This document shows, piece after piece, positions 8,278 to 17,004 of a stretch of 48,140 bases of DNA; positions within the stretch are counted from its first letter, which is position 1; the number at the start of each line of letters is the position of its first letter. The DNA comes from an uncultured Pelagibacteraceae bacterium (GTDB lineage Bacteria > Pseudomonadota > Alphaproteobacteria > Pelagibacterales > Pelagibacteraceae). The stretch is from assembly GCA_902605605.1 (NCBI GenBank), contig CACLDI010000005.1, forward strand, positions 1-48,140, read 5' to 3'. The translations under genes were made by a program, and so were the position numbers. The notes beneath the pieces were generated by a model that saw only the letters and a list, made by a program, of their open reading frames with translations, was not told the origin of the DNA and did not search any database.

Positions 8278-9012
8278 ATGGCAGCAAATCCTATGTCTCA
8301 ATTCGATGTTTATCGAATTGGACCTGAAATAAAAGTTGGAGCATTTGATATATCATTTACTAATGCCAGTTTGTTTATGATTATTAGTACAGTTTCGATT
8401 TTACTTGTGTTTAACTTTGGCTCAAAAAGAAATTCAGTATTACCAAATAAAATGCAACTACTAGCAGAGCTTAGTTATACATTTGTTGCAAAAATGATAA
8501 GTGATACAGCTGGATCAAAAGCAAAACCCTATTTTGCGTTTATATTTTCTTTATTCATGTTTGTTCTATTTTGTAACATGTTTGGTATGATCCCTTACGC
8601 ATTTACTGTAACGAGTCATATAATCGTTACATTTATTTTGGCGTCATTTATTTTTATTGGAGTGACAATTATTGGCTTTATCAAACATGGATTTGGTTAT
8701 CTAAAATTATTTGTACCTGGTGGGGTACCAGCTGTGCTACTACCCTTGATAGTAGTAATAGAAATTATATCTTATTTAAGTAGACCAATAAGTTTGTCAG
8801 TCCGATTATTTGCGAATATGATGGCTGGTCACACAATGATGAAAGTTTTCGGAGGCTTTGTGATAAGTCTTGGATTAGTCGGTGGATGGCTTCCACTGAG
8901 TTTTTCGGTTGCATTAATAGGTTTAGAGATCTTAGTTGCTTTTCTTCAAGCTTATGTTTTTGCAATCTTAACCTGCATCTATTTAAATGATGCATTAAAT
9001 TTACACCATTAA
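8278..9012 (+). CDS. atpB: ATP synthase F0 subunit a
   Basis: Stator channel subunit that carries protons to and from the c ring. The 244-residue product is a multi-helix membrane protein. The essential arginine is R176 in SVRLFANMMAGH, and the C-terminal helix ends in the usual LEILVAFLQAYVFAILTCIYLNDA. Length matches alphaproteobacterial AtpB. No Shine-Dalgarno sequence is seen, unlike atpE just downstream. The order atpI-atpB-atpE-b'-b is the alphaproteobacterial F0 operon, with F1 genes elsewhere. Confidence 0.97.
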   Translation: MAANPMSQFDVYRIGPEIKVGAFDISFTNASLFMIISTVSILLVFNFGSKRNSVLPNKMQLLAELSYTFVAKMISDTAGSKAKPYFAFIFSLFMFVLFCNMFGMIPYAFTVTSHIIVTFILASFIFIGVTIIGFIKHGFGYLKLFVPGGVPAVLLPLIVVIEIISYLSRPISLSVRLFANMMAGHTMMKVFGGFVISLGLVGGWLPLSFSVALIGLEILVAFLQAYVFAILTCIYLNDALNLHH

Positions 9013-9018
9013 TTAACC

Positions 9019-9025
9019 AAGGAGG
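9019..9025 (+). promoter_or_regulatory. Strong Shine-Dalgarno for atpE
   Basis: AAGGAGG lies 5 nt before the atpE ATG. It is the best ribosome binding site in the window, most of whose genes have none. The c subunit is needed in about ten copies per complex, so this fits a need for higher translation than the flanking atpB and b' genes. Confidence 0.8.
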
Positions 9026-9030
9026 AAATA

Positions 9031-9258
9031 ATGGAATTAGAAGCAGCAAAAATGATCGGAGCTGGTTTAGCAGCAATTGCTTTAGCAGGTGCCGGTGTAG
9101 GTATCGGAATAATTTTTGGAAATTATTTGTCTGGAGCGATGAGAAATCCGTCTGCAGCACAAAAACAGTTTCCTAATTTGCTTTTAGGTTTCGCTCTAGC
9201 GGAAGCTACAGGATTATTTGGATTAGTAGTTGCATTAATCATTTTATTTGCGTTTTAA
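9031..9258 (+). CDS. atpE: ATP synthase F0 subunit c
   Basis: Proteolipid of the rotating c ring. Its 75 residues form two hydrophobic helices: a glycine-rich first helix (ALAGAGVGIGIIFGNYL) and a second helix with the proton-binding carboxylate E58 in FALAEATGLFG. A polar loop with RNPSAA joins them and contacts the F1 stalk. No obvious extra sodium-binding side chains are seen near E58, so a proton ring is inferred. Translation is supported by a strong AAGGAGG site; the stop lies 4 nt before the b' start. Confidence 0.97.
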   Translation: MELEAAKMIGAGLAAIALAGAGVGIGIIFGNYLSGAMRNPSAAQKQFPNLLLGFALAEATGLFGLVVALIILFAF

Positions 9259-9262
9259 ATTA

Positions 9263-9853
9263 ATGATTAAAAAAATATATTTTCAGTCGATATTTTTTAG
9301 CTTCTTATTTTTTAAAGAAGCTTTTGCAGCTGAAAGCGGAGGTATGCCTCAATTAAATCCGGAGTTTTGGATTTCTCAAATTTTTTGGTTAATACTTACT
9401 TTTGGAACTATGTATGTTGTTTTGTCAAAATTCATACTGCCAAAAATTAGTAACAATTTAGAGTCGAGAAAATCTCAAATTTTAGAAAATATTGAGGCCG
9501 CAGAAAAACAAAGAGAAGATAGTGAGGCAAAGCTTAAGGAATATGATGAAGTTATATTAAAGAGCAAGAGTGAGGCTAAAACTATGTTTAATCAAACAAG
9601 AGAAAAAGCACTAAAAGATATAATGGCTAAAAAAGAAGTTTTAGATCAGCAAATTGATGATGAAATTAATAAAGCTGAAAAAGAAATAGAAGTTTTAAGA
9701 GTTAGTGCTCCTGATAAAATAAATAAAATAGCAATTGAAACTTCTTCAGAACTTTTAGAAAAGTTAATTGGTTCTGGCGTAAACAGTAGTAGCATATCTG
9801 CAATTGTTGATGATCTATCGAAAAGAAATGGGGATAAATACTATGGCAATTGA
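9263..9853 (+). CDS. ATP synthase F0 subunit b'
   Basis: Peripheral stalk subunit, one of the b/b' pair used by alphaproteobacteria and photosynthetic bacteria. The 196-residue product has a first hydrophobic stretch ending in AFA-AES that looks like a signal peptide, a membrane helix at about 31-52 (FWISQIFWLILTFG), then a long charged coiled coil. The ATG at 9263 is chosen over an in-frame TTG at 9248 inside atpE. Overlaps the next gene by 11 nt. It is called b' rather than b by its position first in the pair and the GGMPQLNPEFW segment before the helix. It is usually named atpF', atpX or atpG. Confidence 0.9.
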   Translation: MIKKIYFQSIFFSFLFFKEAFAAESGGMPQLNPEFWISQIFWLILTFGTMYVVLSKFILPKISNNLESRKSQILENIEAAEKQREDSEAKLKEYDEVILKSKSEAKTMFNQTREKALKDIMAKKEVLDQQIDDEINKAEKEIEVLRVSAPDKINKIAIETSSELLEKLIGSGVNSSSISAIVDDLSKRNGDKYYGN

Positions 9854-10340
9854 TGCAACATTTTGGGTAGCAGTATCATTTGTAATCTTTTTTGGTGCTT
9901 TAATTTATTTAAAAATTCCACAAAAAGTTTCAGAAATTTTAGATAAGATGATCTCTGATATTAAAAATGAAATTAGTGAGAGTGAAAAATTAAGAACTGA
10001 AGCAAAAAATTTGCTAGATAATGCGCAAAAAAAATTAGATACCGCTCAAACGGTTAGTAATGACATTTTAGATCAAGCAAAAAAAGACTCGGATAGGTTG
10101 GTAATAGAATTGAACGATAAATTCCATAAATCTTCTGAGATCAAAAAAAATCTTGCTGAAAATAAAATTAGTCAAATGAAAGAAGCGGCTATAAAAGAGA
10201 TAAAAGATGCTTCAATTAAAATAGCAGTGGACTCAGTTAAAAAAATTATATCCACATCAGTAGATAAATCAAAACTTGATGCTGTATTTCAAAAAAATTT
10301 AGATGAGACTAAAGAGCAGCTAAAAAAAATTAGCTCATAA
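9843..10340 (+). CDS. atpF: ATP synthase F0 subunit b
   Basis: Second peripheral stalk subunit. The 165-residue protein has one N-terminal membrane helix (FWVAVSFVIFFGALIYL) and then a charged coiled coil. The ATG at 9843 is preferred to a TTG at 9804 because MAIDATFWVAVSF starts right at the helix, as in other b subunits, and a weak AAATGGGGA precedes it. It overlaps the b' gene by 11 nt in another frame, suggesting coupled translation. It ends the F0 run; 39 nt later the carotenoid genes begin on the same strand, so read-through is possible. Confidence 0.92.
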   Translation: MAIDATFWVAVSFVIFFGALIYLKIPQKVSEILDKMISDIKNEISESEKLRTEAKNLLDNAQKKLDTAQTVSNDILDQAKKDSDRLVIELNDKFHKSSEIKKNLAENKISQMKEAAIKEIKDASIKIAVDSVKKIISTSVDKSKLDAVFQKNLDETKEQLKKISS

Positions 10341-10379
10341 TACACTTACAATTTCCTAAAAAAACTATAAATTATTAAT

Positions 10380-11840
10380 ATGAATTCTATAGTGATTGGA
10401 TCTGGATTTGGAGGAATTGCTGCAGCTTTGCGCCTAAAGGCAAAAGGGCATCAAGTTAAATTAATTGAAAAACATCCTGATCTTGGTGGTAGAGCTAGAG
10501 TGTTTAAGAAAAATGGTTTTATATTTGATGGTGGCCCAACTGTAATTACTGCACCCTACTTAATTAATGAGTTGTTTGAATTATTTAAAAAGGATCCAAA
10601 AAACTACATTGAGTTATCTCCTCTTAAAATTTGGTACCAATTTATTTTTGAGGATAAATCTAAATTTAATTATTCTGGTGATGAAGACAATATGGTTAAA
10701 CAAATAGAGGATATAAGTAAAGATGATGTTGAAGGATATCAAAAATTAGTAAGTTTTACCAAAAAGATTTTTGATAAAGGGTTTACAGAGTTAGCAGATG
10801 TCCCTTTTGACAAACCTTTTGTAATGATGCAACAACTTCCAGCACTACTTAAACTTAAAAGCTATAAATCAGTTTACTCATTAGTATCTTCATTCATAAA
10901 AAATGAAAAATTAAGAAGAATGCTCAGTATGCATCCACTATTGGTAGGAGGTAATCCATTCACCACTACTTCAATTTATGGACTAATACTTTACTTAGAG
11001 AAAAAATGGGGAATCCATTATTCTATGGGGGGCACAGGAAATATTATTAAAGGTCTAGAAAAACTTATGCTTGAAGAGGGAATTGATATAATCAAAAATA
11101 GTGAAGTTACTGAGATCATTTCAAAAAGTAATAAAATTACCGGTATTAAATTGGATAACCAAGAAATCATTGAGGCTGAAAAGGTTGTTTGTAATGCAGA
11201 TCCACCAGCTTTTTACGAAAAAATGTTAAAAAAAAATGGTCAAGGCTCTTTTATTTTTAATTGGAAAAAGAAAAGAATGGAATATTCAATGGGTCTTTTC
11301 GTTTACTATTTTGGAACCAAAAAAATTTATCCAAATGTTGAGCATCATACAATTAAGTTTGGAAATAAATACAAAGAACATTTAGAAGATATTTTTAATA
11401 ATAAGAAATTAAATAACGATATTAGCTATTATCTCCACAGACCCTCGGCGACTGACAAATCTATGGCACCGGAGGGAAATGACTGTTTTTATGTTCTAGT
11501 CCCAGTTCCAAATAATCAATCTAAAATCGATTGGCAAACTGAAGGTGAAAACATGAAAAATTTAGTAATTGATAAAATGGAAAAAGATTTAATGCCAAAT
11601 CTTAGAGAAAATATTGTGGCTGATTTTTATTTAACCCCAGATTATTTTGAAAAAGAGTTAAACACAAAATTTGGATCTGGATTTTCAATTCAGCCTAAAT
11701 TCACTCAATCTGCATATTTTAGATTTCATAATAAATCTGAAATTTATGACGGACTTTATTTTGTTGGAGCTGGAACTCACCCTGGAGCTGGGGTACCCGG
11801 AGTGTTATCCTCAGCAAAAGTCTTGGATAAACTGCTTTAA
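10380..11840 (+). CDS. crtI: Phytoene desaturase
   Basis: Flavoenzyme that desaturates phytoene to lycopene. The 486-residue product has the FAD-binding GSGFGG at residues 7-12, EKHPDLGGRARVF, GGPTVITAP and the C-terminal CrtI signature GLYFVGAGTHPGAGVPG. It starts 39 nt after the b-subunit gene, an AT-rich stretch in which no convincing promoter can be singled out. Its stop overlaps the crtB start by one base. With the next three genes it makes a full phytoene-to-retinal pathway. Confidence 0.95.
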   Translation: MNSIVIGSGFGGIAAALRLKAKGHQVKLIEKHPDLGGRARVFKKNGFIFDGGPTVITAPYLINELFELFKKDPKNYIELSPLKIWYQFIFEDKSKFNYSGDEDNMVKQIEDISKDDVEGYQKLVSFTKKIFDKGFTELADVPFDKPFVMMQQLPALLKLKSYKSVYSLVSSFIKNEKLRRMLSMHPLLVGGNPFTTTSIYGLILYLEKKWGIHYSMGGTGNIIKGLEKLMLEEGIDIIKNSEVTEIISKSNKITGIKLDNQEIIEAEKVVCNADPPAFYEKMLKKNGQGSFIFNWKKKRMEYSMGLFVYYFGTKKIYPNVEHHTIKFGNKYKEHLEDIFNNKKLNNDISYYLHRPSATDKSMAPEGNDCFYVLVPVPNNQSKIDWQTEGENMKNLVIDKMEKDLMPNLRENIVADFYLTPDYFEKELNTKFGSGFSIQPKFTQSAYFRFHNKSEIYDGLYFVGAGTHPGAGVPGVLSSAKVLDKLL

Positions 11841-12691
11841 TGTCTGCTAAAAGTTATCTAGCAACATATGCAAAATCTTTTAACTGGGCTGGTTTTTTTT
11901 TACCAAAAGATACTTATAAAAAGTGTTCAGCCCTTTACGATTTTTGTAGAGTAGCTGATAATATTGCAGATGATGAAAATACTATTACATTCAAAAAAGA
12001 GAAATTTAAAAAATTTAAAGATAATTTTGAAAATAAAAATTTCGACGATCCAATAATTAAAAATATTTGGGATCTAATTTCTGAATATAATATTTCAATT
12101 ACAATTATTCATGATTTATTTGATGGTATCAATTCTGATATCAAAGAACAGGTAAAATTAACTACAGAAAAAGAGTTATTAATTTATTCTTATCGAGTAG
12201 CAGGTACTGTAGGACTAATGATGGCAAAAATACTAAAAGTAAATAAAAAAAATTCTTTAAAATCTGCAATTGATCTTGGTATCGCTATGCAACTAACAAA
12301 TATTTCAAGAGATGTAATTGAAGATTTTAATAATAACAGGGTCTACATTGATCAAAATTTTGAAAATATAAAATCTACAATTGAATTATCAGAAAAATTT
12401 TATGAAAATTCTTTTTACTCAATTAAAGAAATACCCTTAAGTTTTAGATTTTCTATTTTAGTTGCAAGAAGAGTTTATAGAAAAATTGGTTATAAAATTT
12501 TAAACAAAAAAAACTTTGAAAATTATAAAAAATCAGGAAAAATTTATGTCAATAATTTAGAAAAAATAGTTGAAACATTACTTTCAATAATTGATTTACT
12601 TAAACTTGTATTAACCAATAATAATGATGATAATATTGATCATGACCATTATTTAATTAATGAAGAAATAAATTTAAATGAGAGAATTTGA
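11840..12691 (+). CDS. crtB: Phytoene synthase
   Basis: Condenses two geranylgeranyl diphosphates to phytoene. The 283-residue product has both Mg-binding aspartate motifs: D40-NIA-D44 and D158-VIE-D162 (in NISRDVIEDF), plus the YSYRVAGTVGLMM segment of squalene/phytoene synthases. Overlaps crtI by 1 nt and crtY by 14 nt. GGPP synthase (crtE), needed for its substrate, is not in the window. Confidence 0.95.
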   Translation: MSAKSYLATYAKSFNWAGFFLPKDTYKKCSALYDFCRVADNIADDENTITFKKEKFKKFKDNFENKNFDDPIIKNIWDLISEYNISITIIHDLFDGINSDIKEQVKLTTEKELLIYSYRVAGTVGLMMAKILKVNKKNSLKSAIDLGIAMQLTNISRDVIEDFNNNRVYIDQNFENIKSTIELSEKFYENSFYSIKEIPLSFRFSILVARRVYRKIGYKILNKKNFENYKKSGKIYVNNLEKIVETLLSIIDLLKLVLTNNNDDNIDHDHYLINEEINLNERI

Positions 12692-13742
12692 CTACATAAT
12701 TATTGGTGGAGGTTGTGCGGGTCTTTCATTAGCATATGAGCTAGAAATTAATAATAAATTAAAAAATAAAACTTTAGCAATCATTGAACCAAGAGATGAT
12801 TATAAAAGAGATAAAACCTGGTCTTTTTGGAAGGTTTTTCCACATAACTTTGATGATTGTGTAAAAAAAAGCTGGAATAATTTTTCAATAAATACAACAT
12901 ATGAAACAAAATATGTCGATTGCCAATCTACCCCGTATCAGACGATTGATAGTGGTATATTTTATGAAAAAATACTTTCAAAACTTAAATTAAATGAAAA
13001 TATTTATTTTTTTAAAAGTATTGATCAAATAGATAAATCAAATTCAATTGTATTTAATAGTGTGCCTAATTTTGAAAATAAAAAAAGCGAGTTGTGGCAA
13101 CATTTTTGTGGTGTGGAGATAGAAACTCGAAAAGATTTTTTTGATGAAGAAATATTTAATTTAATGGATTTTAAATGTGATCAAAGAAATAGAGTGCATT
13201 TTTTTTACACACTCCCCTTTACAAAAAAGACAGCACTTGTTGAAACTACTTGGATATCAGAACTTAATAACAGTTCACTAAATGATTATGATGAACAAAT
13301 TGATGACTACCTATGTAATCATTTAAACTTAAGACAATGCAAAATACATTTTAGAGAACAAGGAGCCATTCCTCTTTTTAGACAAAAAAATGTTAATAAA
13401 TCAAATGAAATTAACATAGGATCAGCAGGAGGCATGACTAGATTAAGTACCGGTTATACTTTCCTAAATATTCAAGAGCAAAGCAGATACATAAGAAAAA
13501 ACATAGAAAATATAAAAAAAGTAAATCTATTTAAAATTAATTCAAAATATGATTTTTTAGATAAAATATTATTAAGGGTTCTTAAAAATAATCCTAACGA
13601 AATGGGTAATATTTTTTTCAAAGTTTTTAGTTCAAAATCTGAGACAGCCATTAATTTTTTATCAAATAAAAGCAGTTTTTTTGAAGATTTAGAAATTATT
13701 CTTAAAATGCCTAAGTGGAAATTTTTTAAAGAATTAATTTAA
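12678..13742 (+). CDS. crtY: Lycopene beta-cyclase
   Basis: Flavoprotein that cyclises both ends of lycopene to give beta-carotene. The 354-residue product starts with the dinucleotide-binding GGGCAG at residues 10-15, has the cyclase KTWSFW motif near residue 50 and the later conserved GGMTRLSTGYTF. Length is slightly under typical CrtY (about 380). It starts 14 nt inside crtB and ends 1 nt before blh. The assignment is strengthened by the flanking crtB and blh. Confidence 0.92.
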   Translation: MREFDYIIIGGGCAGLSLAYELEINNKLKNKTLAIIEPRDDYKRDKTWSFWKVFPHNFDDCVKKSWNNFSINTTYETKYVDCQSTPYQTIDSGIFYEKILSKLKLNENIYFFKSIDQIDKSNSIVFNSVPNFENKKSELWQHFCGVEIETRKDFFDEEIFNLMDFKCDQRNRVHFFYTLPFTKKTALVETTWISELNNSSLNDYDEQIDDYLCNHLNLRQCKIHFREQGAIPLFRQKNVNKSNEINIGSAGGMTRLSTGYTFLNIQEQSRYIRKNIENIKKVNLFKINSKYDFLDKILLRVLKNNPNEMGNIFFKVFSSKSETAINFLSNKSSFFEDLEIILKMPKWKFFKELI

Positions 13743-13743
13743 T

Positions 13744-14679
13744 ATGAGTAATAAAATAAAAAAAATAAATCTAAATCATTCTTTTATTTTTTTTTTGTTT
13801 TGTAATATATTTTCAATAATAATTTTTAAATTTAGTAATTTAAATATATCATCCTTAATATGTTTACTACTTATATTGATAATAGGTGTTTCGCATGGTG
13901 CACTGGACCATTTAAAAGGTAAAAAACTTCTCACAATTTTAAATATTAAAAAATCTTATATTTTTTATTTATTTTACATATTAATAGCTATCTCGGTGAT
14001 ATTGATATGGAGTGTTTTGCCAGCTATTACCTTAATAATTTTTTTGGCAGTTGCGTCGTTTCATTTTGGTAAAGAAGATACACAATTTTTAATAAATAAA
14101 AGTTCAAATCTAATTCCAATACTTTATTTTTTGAGAGGCTTATTGGTTATTATTACTCCTTTGTACTTCAATTTCGATGAGACGGTATATATATTTAAAA
14201 TGTTGCTGATTGATAATGAGCAATTTTACTCAAGTTTAAGCTTTATTGAAAACTATAAAATTATTGAAATAGCTATTGGTTTGAGTGCACTATCGAGTAT
14301 TATTTTATTTTTAACTGAGTTTAACTTTAAAAAATTTGCAATTTTATTAGATTTTTTCTCAATTATAATTTTAAACTATTACCTATCTCCATTAGTTGCA
14401 TTCACAATTTACTTTTGTTTTTTACATTCTATTAGGCACACAATTTCACTTTCTGTTGAAATGGATAACACAAACCTAAAAAATGGTTTTCAGTTATTTG
14501 TTAAAAAAGCTTTTCCATTAACTGTTTTGACTGCTATTTTCTGTTTAGTGGGTCTTTATTTCCTAAATAATGTCTATGAATTAGATAGTGCGATATTAAA
14601 AATAACTTTTATAGGTTTGGCGTCTTTGACCTTTCCACATATATTGCTGGAATATTTTTTAGAAAAAAATGAAAAATAA
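13744..14679 (+). CDS. blh: Beta-carotene 15,15'-dioxygenase (Brp/Blh family)
   Basis: Integral-membrane non-haem iron enzyme that splits beta-carotene into two retinals. The 311-residue product has about eight hydrophobic segments and the family histidines in GVSHGALDH (H51, H56), FHFGKED (H107) and LHSIRHT (H228, H232). Retinal is the proteorhodopsin chromophore, so a rhodopsin is expected elsewhere in this genome. Starts 1 nt after crtY and overlaps ispH by 11 nt. The gene looks very AT-rich even for this window. Confidence 0.93.
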   Translation: MSNKIKKINLNHSFIFFLFCNIFSIIIFKFSNLNISSLICLLLILIIGVSHGALDHLKGKKLLTILNIKKSYIFYLFYILIAISVILIWSVLPAITLIIFLAVASFHFGKEDTQFLINKSSNLIPILYFLRGLLVIITPLYFNFDETVYIFKMLLIDNEQFYSSLSFIENYKIIEIAIGLSALSSIILFLTEFNFKKFAILLDFFSIIILNYYLSPLVAFTIYFCFLHSIRHTISLSVEMDNTNLKNGFQLFVKKAFPLTVLTAIFCLVGLYFLNNVYELDSAILKITFIGLASLTFPHILLEYFLEKNEK

Positions 14680-15613
14680 AGAATTAAACATACTATTATC
14701 TGCGCCACGTGGGTTTTGTGCGGGTGTTGAAAGAGCAATTGAAATTGTTGAAAAATCAATTCAAAAATTTGGTGCTCCAGTTTACGTTCGTCATGAAATA
14801 GTTCACAACAAGCACGTAGTTGATGATTTAAAGAGTAAAGGAGCCATATTTGTAGAAGAGCTTGAAGAAATTAAGGATAAAACTAGACCTGTTATTTTTT
14901 CTGCTCATGGTGTGCCCAAAAAAATACCAGAAGATGCAAAAAACTATAAGATGACTTATGTTGATGCGACATGTCCTTTGGTTTCAAAAGTACATAGAGA
15001 AGCAGAAAATCTGAATAAAGCTGGATATCACATTATTTTAATTGGACACGAAAACCATCCAGAAGTTGTTGGAACTATGGGACAACTCCCAGATGGTGCA
15101 GTAAAACTAATTCAGAATGAGTATGAGGCAAAAAATTATCACACTGAAAAATTTGATAAAATTGCATATATTACTCAAACAACATTATCAGTAGACGACA
15201 CCAAAGAGATCATAAAAATCTTAAAAAATAAATATCCATCAATAAAAGAACCAATGAAGGAAGATATTTGTTATGCCACAACAAATAGGCAGGCTGCTGT
15301 TAAAAATATTGCAAAACAATGTGAAATGTTTTTTGTGATTGGAAGTAGAAATTCCTCAAACTCTGTAAGATTAGTTGAAGTTGCAAAAAAATCAGGATGT
15401 AAGAATGCTCACTTAATTCATTCCGAAAGTGAAATTCCATATGATGAAATAGAAAAGTTTAATACTATAGGTATATCATCAGGTGCGTCTGCTCCAGAAA
15501 TTTTAGTTGAGAATTTCATAAGTGCACTAAAAAATAAATTCACTATAAGTATAAATGAAGTTGAAATAATAAAAGAAAATGTAATTTTTAAAGTCCCCAA
15601 CAAATTAAATTAG
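14669..15613 (+). CDS. ispH: 4-hydroxy-3-methylbut-2-enyl diphosphate reductase
   Basis: Last step of the MEP pathway; an iron-sulfur enzyme making IPP and DMAPP. The 314-residue product carries the three cluster cysteines C17 (GFCAGVERA), C102 (DATCPL) and C201 (DICYATTNRQ), and the HPEVVGT motif. The start lies 11 nt inside blh, so there is no separate leader. It supplies the C5 units used by the upstream carotenoid enzymes, though its main role is general isoprenoid supply. ispH-thrB-rnhA is a common alphaproteobacterial order. Confidence 0.97.
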   Translation: MKNKELNILLSAPRGFCAGVERAIEIVEKSIQKFGAPVYVRHEIVHNKHVVDDLKSKGAIFVEELEEIKDKTRPVIFSAHGVPKKIPEDAKNYKMTYVDATCPLVSKVHREAENLNKAGYHIILIGHENHPEVVGTMGQLPDGAVKLIQNEYEAKNYHTEKFDKIAYITQTTLSVDDTKEIIKILKNKYPSIKEPMKEDICYATTNRQAAVKNIAKQCEMFFVIGSRNSSNSVRLVEVAKKSGCKNAHLIHSESEIPYDEIEKFNTIGISSGASAPEILVENFISALKNKFTISINEVEIIKENVIFKVPNKLN

Positions 15614-16582
15614 ATGGCTGTTTATACAAAAATAGATAGGGATGATATTAGACTAATAAATAATAAGTTTAATATTGAAAAAATTATAAACTTTCAAGGA
15701 ATTAAACAAGGAATTGAAAATACTAATTATTTATTAAAATCAAAGAATAAAAAATTTATATTAACTATTTTTGAAAAAAGAGTTTCAAAAAAAGAAGTCC
15801 CTTTTTTTATGAAATTAATGGATAATTTAAATAGCTCTAAAATAAATTGTCCAAAACCTCTGAGAACCAAAAATAATAGTTATCTAATAAAATTAAAAAA
15901 AAAGACTGCCTGTATTGTCTCTTTTTTAGAGGGAAAAGATAAAAAAAAACTTAATATCAAAGATTGTTACTTTGTTGGAAAAATTACTGCGCGAATGCAT
16001 TTAGTTACAAAAAAACTAAAACTTTATCGCAAAAACTCGATGGGTATTAAAAATCTTAATCCTTTATTAAAAAGTATTAAATTTAAAGGCAATAAATTTT
16101 CAAAAATAGATCTTTTTTTGAAAAATAATTTAAATGATATCAATAAGCATTGGCCAAAAAAATTACCAAACGGCATTATTCACGGAGATTTATTTATTGA
16201 TAATATCTTTTTCAAAAAAAATAAACTCTCAGGGATTATAGATTTTTACTTTGCTGGAAACGATTATTTTATTTATGAGATTGCAATTTGTATTAATGCT
16301 CTATGTTTTGACCTAAAAGGTAAAAAATTTTCAATGAATAAACAAAAAATTAAAAGTTTAATTAAAGGCTATGAGAGTATTAAGAAAATTTCCTCTAGAG
16401 AAAAAAATGCTATTAATGTCTTATGCAGAGGGGCAGCTTTACGTTACTTATTAACTAGACTTTATGATTATTCTAACACTCCTAAAACGGCTTTAATAAA
16501 GATAAAAAATCCTAACGAGTATTATCAGAAACTACTTACTCATAATAGCTTAAATTCTTATAAAGATTATTTACCCAGATGA
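15614..16582 (+). CDS. thrB: Homoserine kinase (APH-fold type)
   Basis: Phosphorylates homoserine in threonine synthesis. The 322-residue product belongs to the aminoglycoside-phosphotransferase-like ThrB: the nucleotide-side segment QGIENTNYLL near the N-terminus, the catalytic loop HGDLFIDN (H190, D192) and the Mg-binding IIDFYFAGND just after. The ATG directly follows the ispH TAG with no gap, and the end overlaps rnhA by ATGA. Its partner thrC is nearby on the opposite strand, beyond rnhA and the peroxiredoxin. Confidence 0.93.
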   Translation: MAVYTKIDRDDIRLINNKFNIEKIINFQGIKQGIENTNYLLKSKNKKFILTIFEKRVSKKEVPFFMKLMDNLNSSKINCPKPLRTKNNSYLIKLKKKTACIVSFLEGKDKKKLNIKDCYFVGKITARMHLVTKKLKLYRKNSMGIKNLNPLLKSIKFKGNKFSKIDLFLKNNLNDINKHWPKKLPNGIIHGDLFIDNIFFKKNKLSGIIDFYFAGNDYFIYEIAICINALCFDLKGKKFSMNKQKIKSLIKGYESIKKISSREKNAINVLCRGAALRYLLTRLYDYSNTPKTALIKIKNPNEYYQKLLTHNSLNSYKDYLPR

Positions 16583-17004
16583 TTAAAATTTATACAGATG
16601 GTTCCTGCCTGTCTAATCCAGGAAATGGTGGATGGGCTGCAATAATTAATATCAATGGAGAAATTAAAAAAATTAGTGGAAATGAAAAAAATACGACAAA
16701 TAACAGAATGGAACTTATGGCTCCAATTAATGCCTTAAAAAATATAAACTCAAAAGATCCAATAGAGATATTTACAGATTCAAAATATGTAAAAAATGGA
16801 ATTACTGAGTGGATTAATACTTGGGTATTAAATAACTGGAAAACATCAAAAAAAGAGAATGTTAAAAACAAAGATTTATGGCTTGAATTACATAAACTAA
16901 ACCAATCCTTAAACGTAAAATGGAATTGGGTTAAAGCACATGCCGGAAACTCTCTAAATGAAGAAGTGGATATGTTGGCTAAAAAAGCAGCTAATTTAAA
17001 TTGA
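16579..17004 (+). CDS. rnhA: Ribonuclease HI
   Basis: Degrades RNA in RNA/DNA hybrids such as R-loops and lagging-strand primers. The 141-residue product has the four catalytic residues D7 (YTDGSC), E45 (NRMELMA), D67 (FTDSKY) and D131 (EEVDMLA), with the basic handle region WKTSKKENVKNKDLW. Start overlaps thrB by 4 nt; the end overlaps the convergent peroxiredoxin gene by 9 nt. The window also encodes rnhB, so both RNase H types are present. Confidence 0.97.
   Translation: MIKIYTDGSCLSNPGNGGWAAIININGEIKKISGNEKNTTNNRMELMAPINALKNINSKDPIEIFTDSKYVKNGITEWINTWVLNNWKTSKKENVKNKDLWLELHKLNQSLNVKWNWVKAHAGNSLNEEVDMLAKKAANLN

Noticed and set aside
8765-9160. 131-codon open frame antisense to atpB and atpE
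   Set aside because: Leucine/histidine-rich composition expected from the complement of membrane-protein codons, and both sense genes are certain.
10341-10379. Promoter for the carotenoid genes (TTACAA and TATAAA)
   Set aside because: Spacing of about 14 bp is too short and the region is too AT-rich to single out a box.
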